From Zea mays (lineage: Eukaryota; Streptophyta; Magnoliopsida; Poales; Poaceae), in contig NC_050098.1 of NCBI RefSeq assembly GCF_902167145.1, positions 12,916,501-12,980,500 on the forward strand: a stretch of 64,000 nt of DNA, read 5' to 3'. The notes below the pieces were generated by a model. The model was not told the origin of the DNA. It made no database searches and saw only the letters and a list, made by a program, of their open reading frames with translations. Positions 11,070 to 22,721 of the stretch are shown here, in pieces; position 1 is the first letter of the stretch; each line of letters begins with the position of its first letter. Position numbers and translations under genes: made by a program.

Positions 11070-14000
11070 AGCCGAGTTCCCGCGAAGGCCACCTCGGCCT
11101 CCAGCATGGCCCACCCCTGCAACACCGAGCGCAGGCGGAGAACCCGCGTTTCCCCCAGCATGACTACGCCTTCTAGCACGGCGCGCCATTCCAAGGGGTC
11201 AACTACCTCGACGAGCGAAGTCCCCTGGCGCCACACCTGCAAGTGACACCTTGGCCAGCAAACTTCCGAGCAGGGACTTATCCCAAGTACAACGGCAGCA
11301 CCGACCCGGTGCAATACATAATGAGTTATCAGGTCGCTGTTGCATCCGCCGGAGGGGACGACGCCACAATGGCGAAGTCTTTCATCATCGCCCTAGAGGG
11401 CCCAGCACTCACCTGGTTCACCAGATTGCCTCCGCTGTCCATTGATTCATGGAGAAGTCTCAGGGACAAGTTCCTGCTCAACTTCCAAGGGTACCGCCTA
11501 GACACGGACGCCCTGGCCGAGCTCTCGCTTTGCAAGCAGCTGGAAAAGGAGACCCTGCGGGAGTATTACCGCAAATTCCTAACACTCAAGTCACAGCTAC
11601 CCTCCGTCGATGATCAGATCGCTATCCACTACGCCATCAGTGGCCTTCGTGCCGGCGTCCTCTACAGTCATTGTATCAGAGATCCACCCAAAAACCTCCA
11701 GGAGCTATATCAGCTCTTTGAAAAATATGCCAAATCCGAAGAGCTCCACCAGCGCAAGGTTGAGTCACAACGGAAGCCCAAAGATGCCCCGCAGTCCAGC
11801 CGCACATGGACGAGGACTCCGCAGCCAGACTCCGGTCAAGACGGCCGCAGTCAGCAGCAAGTGCACAACATCGCCAACCAGCATCCCGCTGCCGACCCCC
11901 CTCGCCGCCAGGAATATCCCCCCCAAGGCCGCGGAAATGGAACTCGTGGCAGGGGCCGAGGGCGCGCACAGCCGCCGCGCCGATTCTACTGCCTTTTTCA
12001 CGGCGAAGACTGCGCCCACCAAACCAAAGATTGCCCCGAAACGAAGGCCACCAGAGACAGAATGGCACGGGCGCAGCCAGCCGACAACCCTAGAATTGTC
12101 GCACACAACTACCAGCAACCCCCTCCACCATATATCCACGCCCCCGCTCCGCATCCACCGCACCACGCTTACCAACACCATCAGGAAGTACAAATCGTAC
12201 CTCCTCCACCCCCACCTCCACACCAGCAACACCAAAACATCCCCCATGCCCCGAAGCAGGAAGACTTCACCGATCAACCATATCGCGGAGTCATTCACAT
12301 GATAACGGGGGGGTCAAGCACTGACTTCGATACCAAGCGGCAGAAGCGGGACCACTACCGCAGCATCAACCATGTCGCCGTCACTGGCCCAGTCGTGCAG
12401 ACAAAGTGGTCCCACATACCGCTAACCTTCGACGCACGAGACGTCGACCTGCGCAGCGCCCCCCACAACGACGCCATGGTCATCAATTGCAGCGTGGCAG
12501 GCTGGGACTTACACAAAGTCCTAGTCGACAACGGCAGTCAGGCGGACATCATCTTCCTCCACGCCTTCGACCGCATGGGCATAAGCCACAGCCTGCTCAA
12601 GCCTTCGGACAACCCGTTGTATGGCTTCGGCGGCAAGGGCACCTTTCCCGTTGGCAAAATAGAGTTGCCCCTCTCCTTCGGTGTAGCACCCAATGCCCGA
12701 AGTGAGCAGGTAACCTTCGACATTGTCGACATGGTATATCCATACAACGCCATCATGGGCCGGGGCTCCATCAATAAGTTCGAAGCTGCCATCCATGGGC
12801 TGTACTTATGTATGAAGATACCAGGTCCGCTAGGCGCTATTACGATCTACGGCAACCAGCAGACGGCGCGCAACATAGAGCGGGACTTCGTGCCTGGTCA
12901 GAGGAACGTGCACTGTCTCACGACCCAACGCGAGGTCCCTGCGCCCGCCAGCCCAACCGATAAGCCGCAGGACAAGGCACAGTTGCAGAGCCAAGACGGG
13001 ACCAAGACTGTCCCCCTCGATCAGGCCACGCCCAAGCAGACAGTCACTGTCAGCGAAGACCTTACCTCACATGAAGAAGAGAAGCTTCTCTGCTGCCTGG
13101 CCAAGAATAAAGATGTCTTCGCCTGGTCCGCCCTCGACCTGGTCGGAGTCAGCCGATCCATAATCGAGCACAGCTTGGGAATTGACCCTTCGGTGCGACC
13201 AAAAAAGCAAAGGCTTCGCAAAATGTCCGACGAAAAGACAGAGGCCGCCAAGGCGGAGGTGCACCGCCTCCTAGAAGCTAAATTCATCGAGCCAGTGGCT
13301 TACCCCACGTGGCTCTCCAATGTCGTAATGGTGCAGAAAAAAGCGGGAAATGGCGAATGTGCATAGACTTCACCAGTCTCAATAAGGCCTGCCCAAAGGA
13401 CAATTTCCCGTTGCCGCGGATCGACAAAATAGTCGATAGCGCGGCCGGATGCGAGGTCATGTCACTCCTCGACTGCTTCTCCGGCTATCACCAGATATAC
13501 ATGAAGAAGGAAGACAAGGCTAGCACCAGCTTTATCACACCCTTCGGCACTTATTGCTTCATCAGAATGTCGGAGGGACTCAAGAATGTCGGGTCCACAT
13601 TCTCCAGACTCACCAAGACAGTACTCGAAGGGCAGGTTGGCAGAAACATATTTACATATGTGGACGACATCGTCGTCGCCAGCAAGAATAAGGAGGACCA
13701 TCTCGCCGACCTCGCCGAGACCTTCGCGAACATGCGAGATGCACAACTCCGCCTAAACCCGGAAAAGTGCGTCTTCGGTGTTCGCCAGGGCAAGATATTG
13801 GGCTACCTGGTGTCACATCGCGGCATCGAGGCCAACCCAACCAAGATCCAGGCCATCGTCGACATGTCGCCTCCGCAGTCCGCCAGGGACGTCCAGCGTC
13901 TGACAGGCAGATTGGCCGCTCTCAACAAATTCATCTCCAGGTCCGCCGAGCGAAACCTCCCCTTCCTCAAAACACTCCGCGGTGCAAAAGACTTTGCCTG

Positions 14001-16248
14001 GGGACCGGAACAAGCAGCGGCCTTCGCCTCACTAAAACAGTACCTGTCGGAGCTGGCCATCCTCACGAGCCCCGACTCCTCGCTCCCCCTATTGCTCTAT
14101 GTCGCGGCTTCGCCGCACGCGGTCAGCGCGGCACTAGTGCAGGAGCAGACAGTTGAGGGCGCGATCAGACAGTGCCCTGTTTACTATGTCTCCGAGGTCC
14201 TGACACCGTCCAAATGCAACATGACAGAGCTGGAGAAGATCGCCTACGCAGTTGTCATGTCTTCGCGCAAACTGCGCCATTACTTTGAAGCATTCAAGGT
14301 CCGAGTCACCTCAGACAGGGGGCTCGGCGAACTATTCAGAAACCCGGAGGCATCGGTGAGGATCGCCAAGTGGGCAGCCGAACTCTCCGGCTACCACATC
14401 AGCTTCGAGCCCAGGACAGCCATCAAGTCACAAGTCCTGGCAGACTTCGTCGTCGACTGGACTAGGCCAATAACACAGCCGGACCCGTCCACAGAGAAGG
14501 TTTGGACCATCCATTGCGACGGCGCATGGTGCCATGCGGGGGCAGGCGTCGCTGCAGTCGTCACCTCACCAGCCGGAGTCAAACACAGATACGCAGCACT
14601 CCTCAGTTTTGCTCTGGAATCCGACAGATGCACAAACAATATAGCAGAGTATGAAGCGGTTATCCTGGGCCTTCGCAAGCTAAGGGCCCTCGGAGTCACC
14701 ACATGTATCATCAAAACAGACTCCAAGATAGTTGCCGGCCAGGTCGAGAAGGACTATGCAGCAAAAGACCCCGCGCTCATGCAATACCTCGCGGCCATCC
14801 GAAGTCTCGAGAGACAGTTCAAGGGATTCACCTTGCAACACGTGGATAGGGCCAAGAACGAGGAGGCCGATGCACTGGCCAAGGCTGCCGCCAGGGGCGA
14901 GCCCTTGCCCTCCGACGTGTTCTTTCACACCATCGGCACACCAGCCGTCCGGAGCCCCGAAGGGCTCCAAATAACTAATGACAGCGAGGGCCACCGCATA
15001 GTCAACCTAATCATGACCGAAGACTGGCGGGCACCAATAACCCTGTTCCTACAGGGGTACTATCATCCAACCGACATCAGTGAGGCCAAGCGCCTCAGAC
15101 ATCGAAGCCGGGACTTCGCACTGATTGAGGGCCAACTCTACAAGAAAGGGGTCAGTTAGCCAATGCTTAAGTGCGTCACCGAAACCGAAGGCATGCAGAT
15201 CCTACGTGAAGTCCACAGCGGCATGTGCGGTTCGCACGCAGGGCCAAGAGCCCTAGCTGCCAAGGTGATCCGCCAAGGGTTTTACTGGCCCGCAATGATC
15301 TGCGCCGCAAATCGGGTCACAAGGTCCTGCGAAGCCTGCCAGAAGTTTTCTCCTCGGTCAGGCAGCCCCTCGCAGTATACAAAGCTGATTGCCCATACAT
15401 GGCCCCTCCAGCGCTGGGGCCTGGACATCGTCGGGCCCCTGCCCACCGCTCAGGGGAACCTCAAGTTCGCCTTCGTAGCCGTCGAATACTTCACCAAATG
15501 GATCGAAGCGAGGGCTGTTTCTACAATAACATCAAAGACTGCCCAGAAATTCTTCTGGCAAAACATTGTTTGCCGCTTCGGAGTACCGTCCGAGCTAACA
15601 GTTGACAACGCCAAGCAGTTTGACAGCCAAGATTTCAAGGATTTTTGTTTCTCCATCGGCACCAAGCTCGCCTTCGCTTCAGTCTATCATCCGCAATCCA
15701 ACGGGGTCGTAGAGCGCGCCAATGGGAAAATCTTCACAGCTGTCAAGAAGATGCTCCTCGATGAAAAAAAAGGCAGATGGACCGAATTATTACCGGAGGC
15801 AGTCTGGGCGCTAAACACAACTGAGTGCAGAGCGACTGGGTTCACTCATTTCCGCCTTCTATACGGATCGGAGGCCATGACCCCGCAAGAAATAAAGCAT
15901 GGGTCCCCGCGTACAGTTTCGTCAGCCGTCCCCGACGTGGACGAGCCAACTTCAAAAGATCTCATTGACGGAGACCGGGTCTTCGCCCTACAGGCCCTAA
16001 ACAAATACCAAGCCCAGACCAAAGCATGGCGCGACCACGCAGTCATCCCGAGGGAGTTCAGCGAGGGGGACCTCGTACTCGTCCGAACAGCTCGGACGGA
16101 GTCCAGGGGCAAGCTGGAGCCCAAGTGGGAGGGCCCCTTTATAGTCAAGACAAAAGCTTCCCCCAGCGCTTACAGGCTCACAACGCCAAACGGCGAGGAC
16201 CTGGAGCACTCCTGGAACATCGACAACCTTCGCAAATTTTTTGTTTGA
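11070..16248 (+). pseudogene. Gypsy gag-pol polyprotein, copy 1
   Basis: Order: gag (Retrotrans_gag region 11260-11760), zinc-binding block C-X2-H-X4-H-X4-C-like at about 11990-12035, protease with D-N-G-S near 12526, reverse transcriptase with YVDDIVV at 13657-13677, RNase H starting IHCDGAW near 14512, and integrase with GLDIVGP (Asp 15424), VDN (Asp 15604) and VVERAN (Glu 15712). The C-terminus ends ...NIDNLRKFFV at 16248. Lesions against copy 2: TAG at 11174-11176, a one-base loss in an A-run near 13340 that frameshifts early reverse transcriptase, CAG to TAG at 15157-15159 before integrase, and VDNGK changed to VDNAK. Confidence 0.9.
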
Positions 16249-16482
16249 CTCATTAGGGCTGATTTCGCCCTTGTAATTCGCCAAAAACAATCTTGTACCG
16301 GCCCGCACTCTTTTCCTCCCGGGGGGTGAGGTTTTTAACGAGGCGGAGCCATGTAATATATGTGTGAAAAATCCCCCGCAAAAACATGCGTCGAAAAAAG
16401 ACCGCGACGACGGTCTTCGACATTCGACCAATTCGAGGTCACCGCGAGGCTAAGCGCTAGCCACCCTCGCGTGCGACGAATC
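16249..16482 (+). other. Post-pol leader into the repeat array
   Basis: Non-coding sequence between the pol stop and the tandem array. It includes the GC-rich block CTCCCGGGGGGTGAGG (16315-16330) and A-rich runs. The same sequence follows pol in copy 2 (27898-28131). Confidence 0.55.
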
Positions 16483-17010
16483 CGCGCAGAAGTCGCATAA
16501 GGGTGCAGCCGGACTAGCACAACAAGTGCGAAAAAACACGAAGTCTATCGCGAAGACTATCCGCGCAGAAGTCGCCTAAGGGTGCAGCCGGACTAGCACA
16601 ACAAGTGCGAAAAAACACGAAGTCTATCGCGAAGACTATCCGCGCAGAAGTCGCCTAAGGGTGCAGCCGGACTAGCACAACAAGTGCGAAAAAACACGAA
16701 GTCTATCGCGAAGACTATCCGCGCAGAAGTCGCCTAAGGGTGCAGCCGGACTAGCACAACAAGTGCGAAAAAACACGAAGTCTATCGCGAAGACTATCCG
16801 CGCAGAAGTCGCCTAAGGGTGCAGCCGGACTAGCACAACAAGTGCGAAAAAACACGAAGTCTATCGCGAAGACCATCCGCGCAGAAGTCGCCTAAGGGTG
16901 CAGCCGGAATAGCACAACAAGTGCGAAAAACCCCGAAGTCTACCGCGAAGACCATCCACGCAGAAGCCGCCTAAAAGGCGCAGCCGAACTAGTACAACAA
17001 AAGCAGAAAC
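16483..17010 (+). repeat. 79-bp tandem repeat array, about 6.7 units
   Basis: Units start CGCGCAGAAGTCGCCTAAGG at 16483, 16562, 16641, 16720, 16799 and 16878, exactly 79 bases apart, with a degenerate seventh starting CACGCAGAAGCC at 16957. Inner units are nearly identical and the last two diverge, the usual pattern of array homogenisation. Each unit contains CGAAGTCTATCGCGAAGACTAT. The array separates pol from the convergent antisense gene. Confidence 0.95.
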
Positions 17011-17174
17011 GACAGCACCAAACCGTCCGCGTTAAGACCGACTATAACCACACCAGCACAGCATAACAAAACATACCAGACAAAGTACACAACGCCCCCG
17101 CAGGCACAGGCCAGCGAGGGCACATAACTTCATCGTACAAACCTTTACATATATACACGCGAGGGCGCCACACT

Positions 17175-20100
17175 CTACATCGGCTCAACCTTAGGAATAA
17201 TTCCCATCTCCCTATAATTAAATAACATTATCCTAAGCTCCTCACCCGCAAAAAGACTCCGCAGTTCCCCTTCCCCTGTACTCGCGGCGGCTGACAAAGA
17301 CAACAGCTCCTGCCGACCAGCCCTACTCACACGAAGCCGAGACCCTTCCTCCGTACTAACTCTACGCTTTGCAACCGCCCTTCGCCGTCGGCACCCGGTG
17401 CTGGGACCCGGCACATCTTGCGCGCCCGCAGTATGCGGTGAGGTCTCCGCCGCAGCCACATCCAAAGCCGCGAAATAGTCCAAATCCTCCTCCGATGACT
17501 CAGTCCACTTAACCGAGCTCCCAGAATAAGCAACATCAGAAAACTCAGAAAATTCAGACCCAGATCCACCACATTCATTACCACCTTCCGCGGTCGAAGC
17601 CGCCAAAAATTTAGCAGTAGCGGTTGCGTGCGCAGGCCCAAAATCTTGAACCTGCGCAGCAACCAAAATTCAGTAACATATCCAAAATTCCCCAACTCTA
17701 TTACACCCGCTATGCCACCTGCGAAAGCCCTGACGCTGCGGGAGCCTCCGCCGCTGGCTCCGCCGCCGTTCCTGCTGTTGTTTCCACCACCGCCGCCGCG
17801 GGATCTCCAGCACTCGGCACAGCAGCTGCGGGGGCATCAGGGGCGCCTTCGTCCACCTTTGGGGGCAGGTCTTCGCCGGCTGCAGCAGGTGTGGGGGCGG
17901 TCTCCGGGGTTGGCTCCAGGGCGACCCCGGACGCGGCCCCCGCAGGGGTCGGCTCCGGGTCAGGCAGCGCACTGTTCAGCGCCCCGAGGTCGTCCACCCG
18001 CTCGCCACGCAACGCCTAAGCCAAAGCACGCAAAATTCAGCAACCACACGCGCGCCCCACATCCAACAAACGCCAAGCAAACGAAAATGTTACCTGAGCC
18101 ATCGCCGCCTCCGCCCGCTCCCTGACCACCTCACGACCGTACAGACCCCACATCCGGTCATAAAGGGCCCCGGCGGATTCCTTCACTACGGGGTCTTCGA
18201 CCTTATAGATATCTCGCTCAAAATCTTCATCCGCCTGGTCGAAGGCCTCGAAGTGCCGGCACCCTTCGCGGGAGAGCGCGTTCATCGCCCCCTCGCAGGT
18301 GACCAGGGAGGCGTACGACATCAACCCCCCCGCGACGGCTGGGAGTTCCAGCAGCTCCTCCTGCACCCACTGCAGACAGCGAAGCCCGGGCTCTCGGTCC
18401 GGCACCTCGAAGTCACCGGTCCGCGCACCCAGCTCACGATATGTATCCATAAGCTGCGTGCGCGTCCGTTCGGCCTCCGCATGCATCGCGGCCTCGGCCC
18501 CCTTCGCGCGGCTCTCCAGGGCGGTGAGCCGCTCTTGCAGATGTTCGGCGAGCTCCTTGGCAAGATTGCCCTCCGCCCGCGCCAGCTTGGCCTCCGCCTG
18601 CGCAGCCTGCTCCTTGGCGACGGCCTCGTTGGCTTCCCTCCTCTCCGCCGCCAGTTGGCACCGGAGGTCAGCCTTCTCCCTCTCCAACGCGGCCACCTTG
18701 TCCGCCAGTTTACGGCACTTGCTGTCGGAGGCTGATTTCTCACGGACAGCGTCAGCATGTTGCGTTCGAAGCCTCTCGACTTCGGCAGAAACAGCTGCCG
18801 TGAGGGCCCCCGACGCAGTACGGCTGGCGAAGTCAGCCACCTGCAGAACACACGTAAGGCTGTGGCCCCAAAAGAAAAGGGGGGGGAGAGAGTATAACTC
18901 AGCAGACCTGACTCAGCGCCTCCGACACCTCCTTCAGCCGGCGGACCGCTGCGTCCGCCTCGTCCCTGACAACCGCGAGGGCCGCCGCCTCGCCTCCGGA
19001 GCCAAGAGCCTCGCCCCTTGCCTTCGGCATTGTGGCAGCCGTCGCGACCGCCGCGTCAGGCGCAACTGTAGCAAGCTGGTCCTCGTCCGACCCTGCAATG
19101 CACCAACGAATTTTTTTTTAAAAAAAAAAGAGAGAGAAAGCCAGCGACTTACCACCAAGATAGTCATCCACGCAAATGTCGGTGGCGAAGTCGGCGACAT
19201 GCTTGCCTGCCGGCAGCAACGCTCGGGCCGCCTTCGCGGCCTCCGCCACCCTGCTGGGCGGCGGCACAGCCTTCGCCGGCTTGGAGCCTCCGGCGCCCGC
19301 CGCTGCCTCTGGCTCCTTACTAGATGCAGGGACGCCTGACTTCGCCGCCAGCGGCGGTTTCCCTCCGCCGGGGGCCGCAGCCGTCGCCGACCCCCGCTTT
19401 TGCCTCTTTGGCCTGGCGTCAACAATCCTGATAGCCTCCTACCGTTTTTGGGCAGCCCCCTGGCGATCCTTGTCCATCACTGCCGACACAACAGCAGCAA
19501 TTTTTCGCCCGTAAGGAAAAACTCTCCATTTACGAACCATGCGAGATGTAAAAGCGTCCCCGCTGGCCGCGCGGGGGATAGGAACATTCCTAGGCCAGCA
19601 ACCCCCGGTAACCTTCAGCATCCGAGCCGAAGATTCCCGGAGCTCGGGCGAAGACATCCTTTCCCCCGGGGCCGCGCATGTCCTCATCAACTCTCTAGCA
19701 AACCCATCGGAAACCCCAAGTCCTCCCATGGCAGTACCTAGTCTCCTCTTCTTAGAGGACAGGGCGGCCGCCGGCGCAGGGTCGTCTTTAGCCTCCACCA
19801 CCGGTTTCTTCCCCCGACGGTCCGCGTCGTCTTGACCAGGATAGCCGCCATACGGCAGTTGGTTCAATTCGAAGACCCTATTCAAACGGTCATTCGACCT
19901 GCGGATCTCCCAGCTGCGCTGGCTCTCGGTCCTCGGCACATAACGCCCAACAAGCCGCACCCCCTCATCCTCAGCTTCACGCACGAAGGCGGCCGGATCA
20001 CGGTTTCGCAGATTAAGCGCGAAGGCGGGACTCCGCACCATCTCTCCACCACGGAAAGGCATCCGGCGAGGGCATACTTCGCCCAACGCCCAACCATGCG

Positions 20101-20890
20101 CCAAGGGCCATACCCCGTACGCCGCAAACTCTTCAACCAAGTCGCGCCCACTGCTCTGGCCGGCGGCACACCGAAGGGCCCCTTCGTCCATATCATCCTC
20201 CGCCACTTCAAAGGGCGGGTACGCCGAGTAAAAATGAGAGCACATCTCGGACACGGGAAGTCCCTTGTGGCCTTCGACGGCACCCTCAGCAACGTAAAAC
20301 CAAAATTCATTCCAGTTGCCCCACTTGTTGCGGGCGCAAGGGACCAACTCAACTACTGGCATCGTGGTCTTGCCGGTCTTCGGCGTGAATGTGCAGGACC
20401 CAAACTGAGCAATTTCGTCCCTAATCATCCTCTTCTGCCAGTGTAAACAATAATGCTTCGCAAAAACTTCGACCGATGGCTGTCCGCCGTACGAAGTCGT
20501 CGCCCAGACATACTTCGACAGGGCCACCACGACATTCGGTGTCAACTGATGTATTTGCACGTTGAACCTGCGCAGGACTTCGCCAACAAACCGATGCGCA
20601 GGCAAGCGGAGGCCGGCGGCGAAAAACGCCTCGAAAACAACCAACTCGCCCTCCGGCTCGGGGACTTTCTCCGTCCCCGGGGCACGGGCAACTTCGCCGC
20701 CGAAATAGCCCAACCGCTGCATGTCCTCCACGCGGGCCGACGACATTCGCGACACGCCGAAATCAACGGAATTGCCGGCGCGTAACTCCTCCGGCATCAA
20801 ACTGCTCAGCGTCTCCTCCGACGAGGCGGCGGCCGGCGGCGAGGATCCGGCCGGCGGCGTAGCAGCAGCGGAAGAAGAGGAAGACGACAT
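17175..20890 (-). pseudogene. Five-exon antisense gene of the Tat element, copy 1
   Basis: Minus-strand model: exon 1 20890-19153, exon 2 19092-18908, exon 3 18840-18094, exon 4 18015-17719, exon 5 17651-17175. All introns are GT-AG and all frames agree, giving about 1,147 codons. The N-terminal part (near 20820-20200) resembles the 'putative gypsy type transposon' domain (Pfam PF04195): GYFGG, EGELVVFEAFFAAGL, LTPNVVVALSKYVWA. The middle (exons 2-3) is an Ala/Glu/Arg-rich coiled coil; exon 4 is Pro/Ala-rich; exon 5 is acidic, then basic. An in-frame TAG at 19439 interrupts exon 1 (CAG in copy 2). Such antisense ORFs are known for Tat elements, but their function is unknown. Confidence 0.72.
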
Positions 20891-21047
20891 CGCTACGTAC
20901 CGTCGGCGGCGGCGGGCAGTCTGCTTCACTCGCGCCAGATCTCCGGCGAACAAGAGCACGGCGGGCAGACGAGCAGCAAGACGGCGAGCGGCTAGGGTTT
21001 TCGCGGAGTGCGCAAAGTAAAGTTCAAAAAAGAGCCGGCCACTGCCC

Positions 21048-21056
21048 CCTTTTATA
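21048..21056 (-). promoter_or_regulatory. TATA box of the antisense gene, copy 1
   Basis: TATAAAAGG on the minus strand, about 160 bases upstream of the antisense ATG (20888-20890), in an otherwise GC-rich region. It is conserved at 32862-32870 in copy 2. Position and sequence fit a core promoter for an independent antisense transcript; this is inferred from sequence only. Confidence 0.55.
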
Positions 21057-21257
21057 GGCAGGTCGCGGCTCTTCGGGAAACCCGCAATCCGACAGAGCGC
21101 GGCGCTTCGGGAAACCCGCAATCCAACAGTACGCGGTCCATCAACGGTCACATCAAAAACCCCCGCGGAACCACTTCGAGCGAGGGCAGCGTCTCCGCCA
21201 TCTAGCGACGTCTTCGGCACCAGGTGACTTTGTCGAACTGGTCCCTCGGAGGGCAGA

Positions 21258-21732
21258 TGTTGGAGCGAAGGCAGAAACGCCACCCTTCGCTCGAAGTCTC
21301 CGCTGCTTAGCCGCTGCTCTGACAGAGACAAAGCAGGCAGGGACACCCTTCGCTTCAATCGGCACCAGACGAAGACCGGCGACGAAGGCATTCCACGGCG
21401 CGGCCTCGTCCAGCTCAGAGGCCCACGTGCGTTCCGGCCCATTGTAACGGGCCCTGCGTGGCCGCCGCGTGTTACGGGCCTAATTTGTAAAGGTATCCCT
21501 GTAATTACAGTCTGTAACCCTGCTTTATGGGAATATTCTGGGGATAACCTAGGTAGCTGAGGGCACATGCGTCCTTAACACTAGGCGTTGGGCGCTCGGG
21601 TACCTATAAATACCCCCACACAGTGCCCGTGAGAGGCCTGGTTGATAGAGCTATTTGCCATCCACGCGTAACCCTACTGTCTACACTGTTCACCCCTGTT
21701 GGCTTTCTTGCGACCGATAGCGAGTTCCAACA
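21258..21732 (+). repeat. 3' LTR of Tat gypsy copy 1
   Basis: 475 bp bounded by TGTTGGAG and TTCCAACA, with a purine-rich CGGAGGGCAGA directly before it. TATAAATA lies at 21605-21612. It differs from the LTR at 33072-33546 at two positions seen by eye. It is followed by GGGCC, the likely 5-bp target site duplication, since the same GGGCCATCTCTC stands without an LTR at 10086. Confidence 0.88.
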
Positions 21733-22193
21733 GGGCCATCTCTCTTATTTATATACGGGTGTGAAAAAGGATCGAAACCATAATATTGTTGCACTCCTAC
21801 TCAGGAAGCGAGAAAAGAGTTTAATCTGCAGATCAGCGTGAACACCAGTGGTGATGATGGAGAGGTCATCACTGCTAGATCGTACACAGTGCCGATGACG
21901 ATGAGAGGTTTAACGTCGACGGTTTTTGAACTGATGGTTATAATCTTGGTTATCACGGCTTGCTTTCATAAATGCCCGCGAAACCGGTGGTGAAGGGGTA
22001 TGAACAGGTGATGCTAGACTTTGTGTACTTTGTGTAGTAAAGGAGTAAAAGGACATGGTAATTCCGAACAACATTGCTTGTTTGTGTGTGAGGCTGAGGA
22101 TAACTAGGAGCACGCCAAGAAGTAATATGACAGTGAGAAATAATTAAGAAGAAAGAATCATTCAACTATATATATAACTAGTAAGCGCTTACA

Positions 22194-22667
22194 TCATATC
22201 CTGACCAGGACGGCCCCGATCTGGACGCTCTTGACCTCTCCCTTGTGCATGGATTCGGTGACTAGCTCCGTGTACTTGTGGAATAGCGCGTCAATGATGG
22301 CGGCCCCGAAATGGTGGGTGAGCATGGACTCATGGATGGCCCTGATCGCCATGGACACCTTCCTGCCGTCTGTCTCAGCGCCTGCGCCGCTGCTCAGGCT
22401 GCCTTCGAACGTCCGCACGTAGTCCAGGCTGAAGGAGCCTTCCTTGCTCACCTCCTCCTCGATCTCCCGTGCGCTCGGCGCGTAGAACGGGGCGTCGTAG
22501 GCGTCCACCACATCCTGCTCGAGCAGTCCCTGCACCACCACACCACCATACAGCTTCCATTTTACTATATATTATGTACACGCACGGATCGGATCGAATC
22601 GGATCGGATCTGCTGCCACCTGCAGCAGGCAGCTACTGGCTGAGCAAGCGGGACGGCGCGGCATCAT
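22194..22667 (-). pseudogene. SABATH methyltransferase exon 3 + intron 2 fragment, copy B
   Basis: Exon 3 equivalent at 22194-22529 with an open frame and stop, then intron 2 sequence ending at GCATCAT (22667), the same breakpoint as copy A. Exon 3 differs from the complete gene by His/Gln in AIHESML and two or so other bases including the 3' flank. It lacks exons 1 and 2 and so cannot encode an enzyme. Confidence 0.88.
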
Positions 22668-22721
22668 TAGTGCTGGGAATTGGGCCGGGCCGGGCCAGCC
22701 CGGCCCAAGCCCATCGTGCTT

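Larger units (their letters stand above)
10086..21732. repeat. Tandem segmental duplication, unit 1
   Basis: 11,647 bp starting with GGGCCATCTCTC. It contains the SABATH 3' flank, exon 3, part of intron 2, and a 5'-truncated gypsy element ending in an LTR. The same order repeats head to tail at 21733-33546, and the SABATH part recurs a third time from 33547. The units are almost identical by eye; their length difference (167 bp) is mostly two extra 79-bp repeat units in unit 2. Confidence 0.9.
11016..21732 (+). mobile_element. Tat-lineage Ty3/gypsy element, copy 1, lacking its 5' LTR
   Basis: Gag, protease, reverse transcriptase, RNase H and integrase in gypsy order, then a 5 kb 3' region with a 79-bp tandem repeat array and an antisense multi-exon gene, then a 475-bp LTR. 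A long region with an antisense ORF between integrase and 3' LTR is known from Tat elements such as maize Grande and Huck; I do not assign the family name. The left end is abrupt inside SABATH intron 2, with a GC-rich GGGCC-repeat stretch (11030-11058) before gag homology. LTR elements do not insert 5'-truncated, so a deletion or recombination made this end. Confidence 0.85.

Noticed and set aside
16483..17010. CRISPR-like array
   Set aside because: Repeat units are contiguous 79-bp tandem copies without unique spacers, in a plant retrotransposon.
20891..21568. Upstream extension of the antisense frame to an ATG at 21568
   Set aside because: It would start inside the LTR and cross the TATA box at 21048; the ATG at 20888-20890 downstream of the TATA box is the better start.
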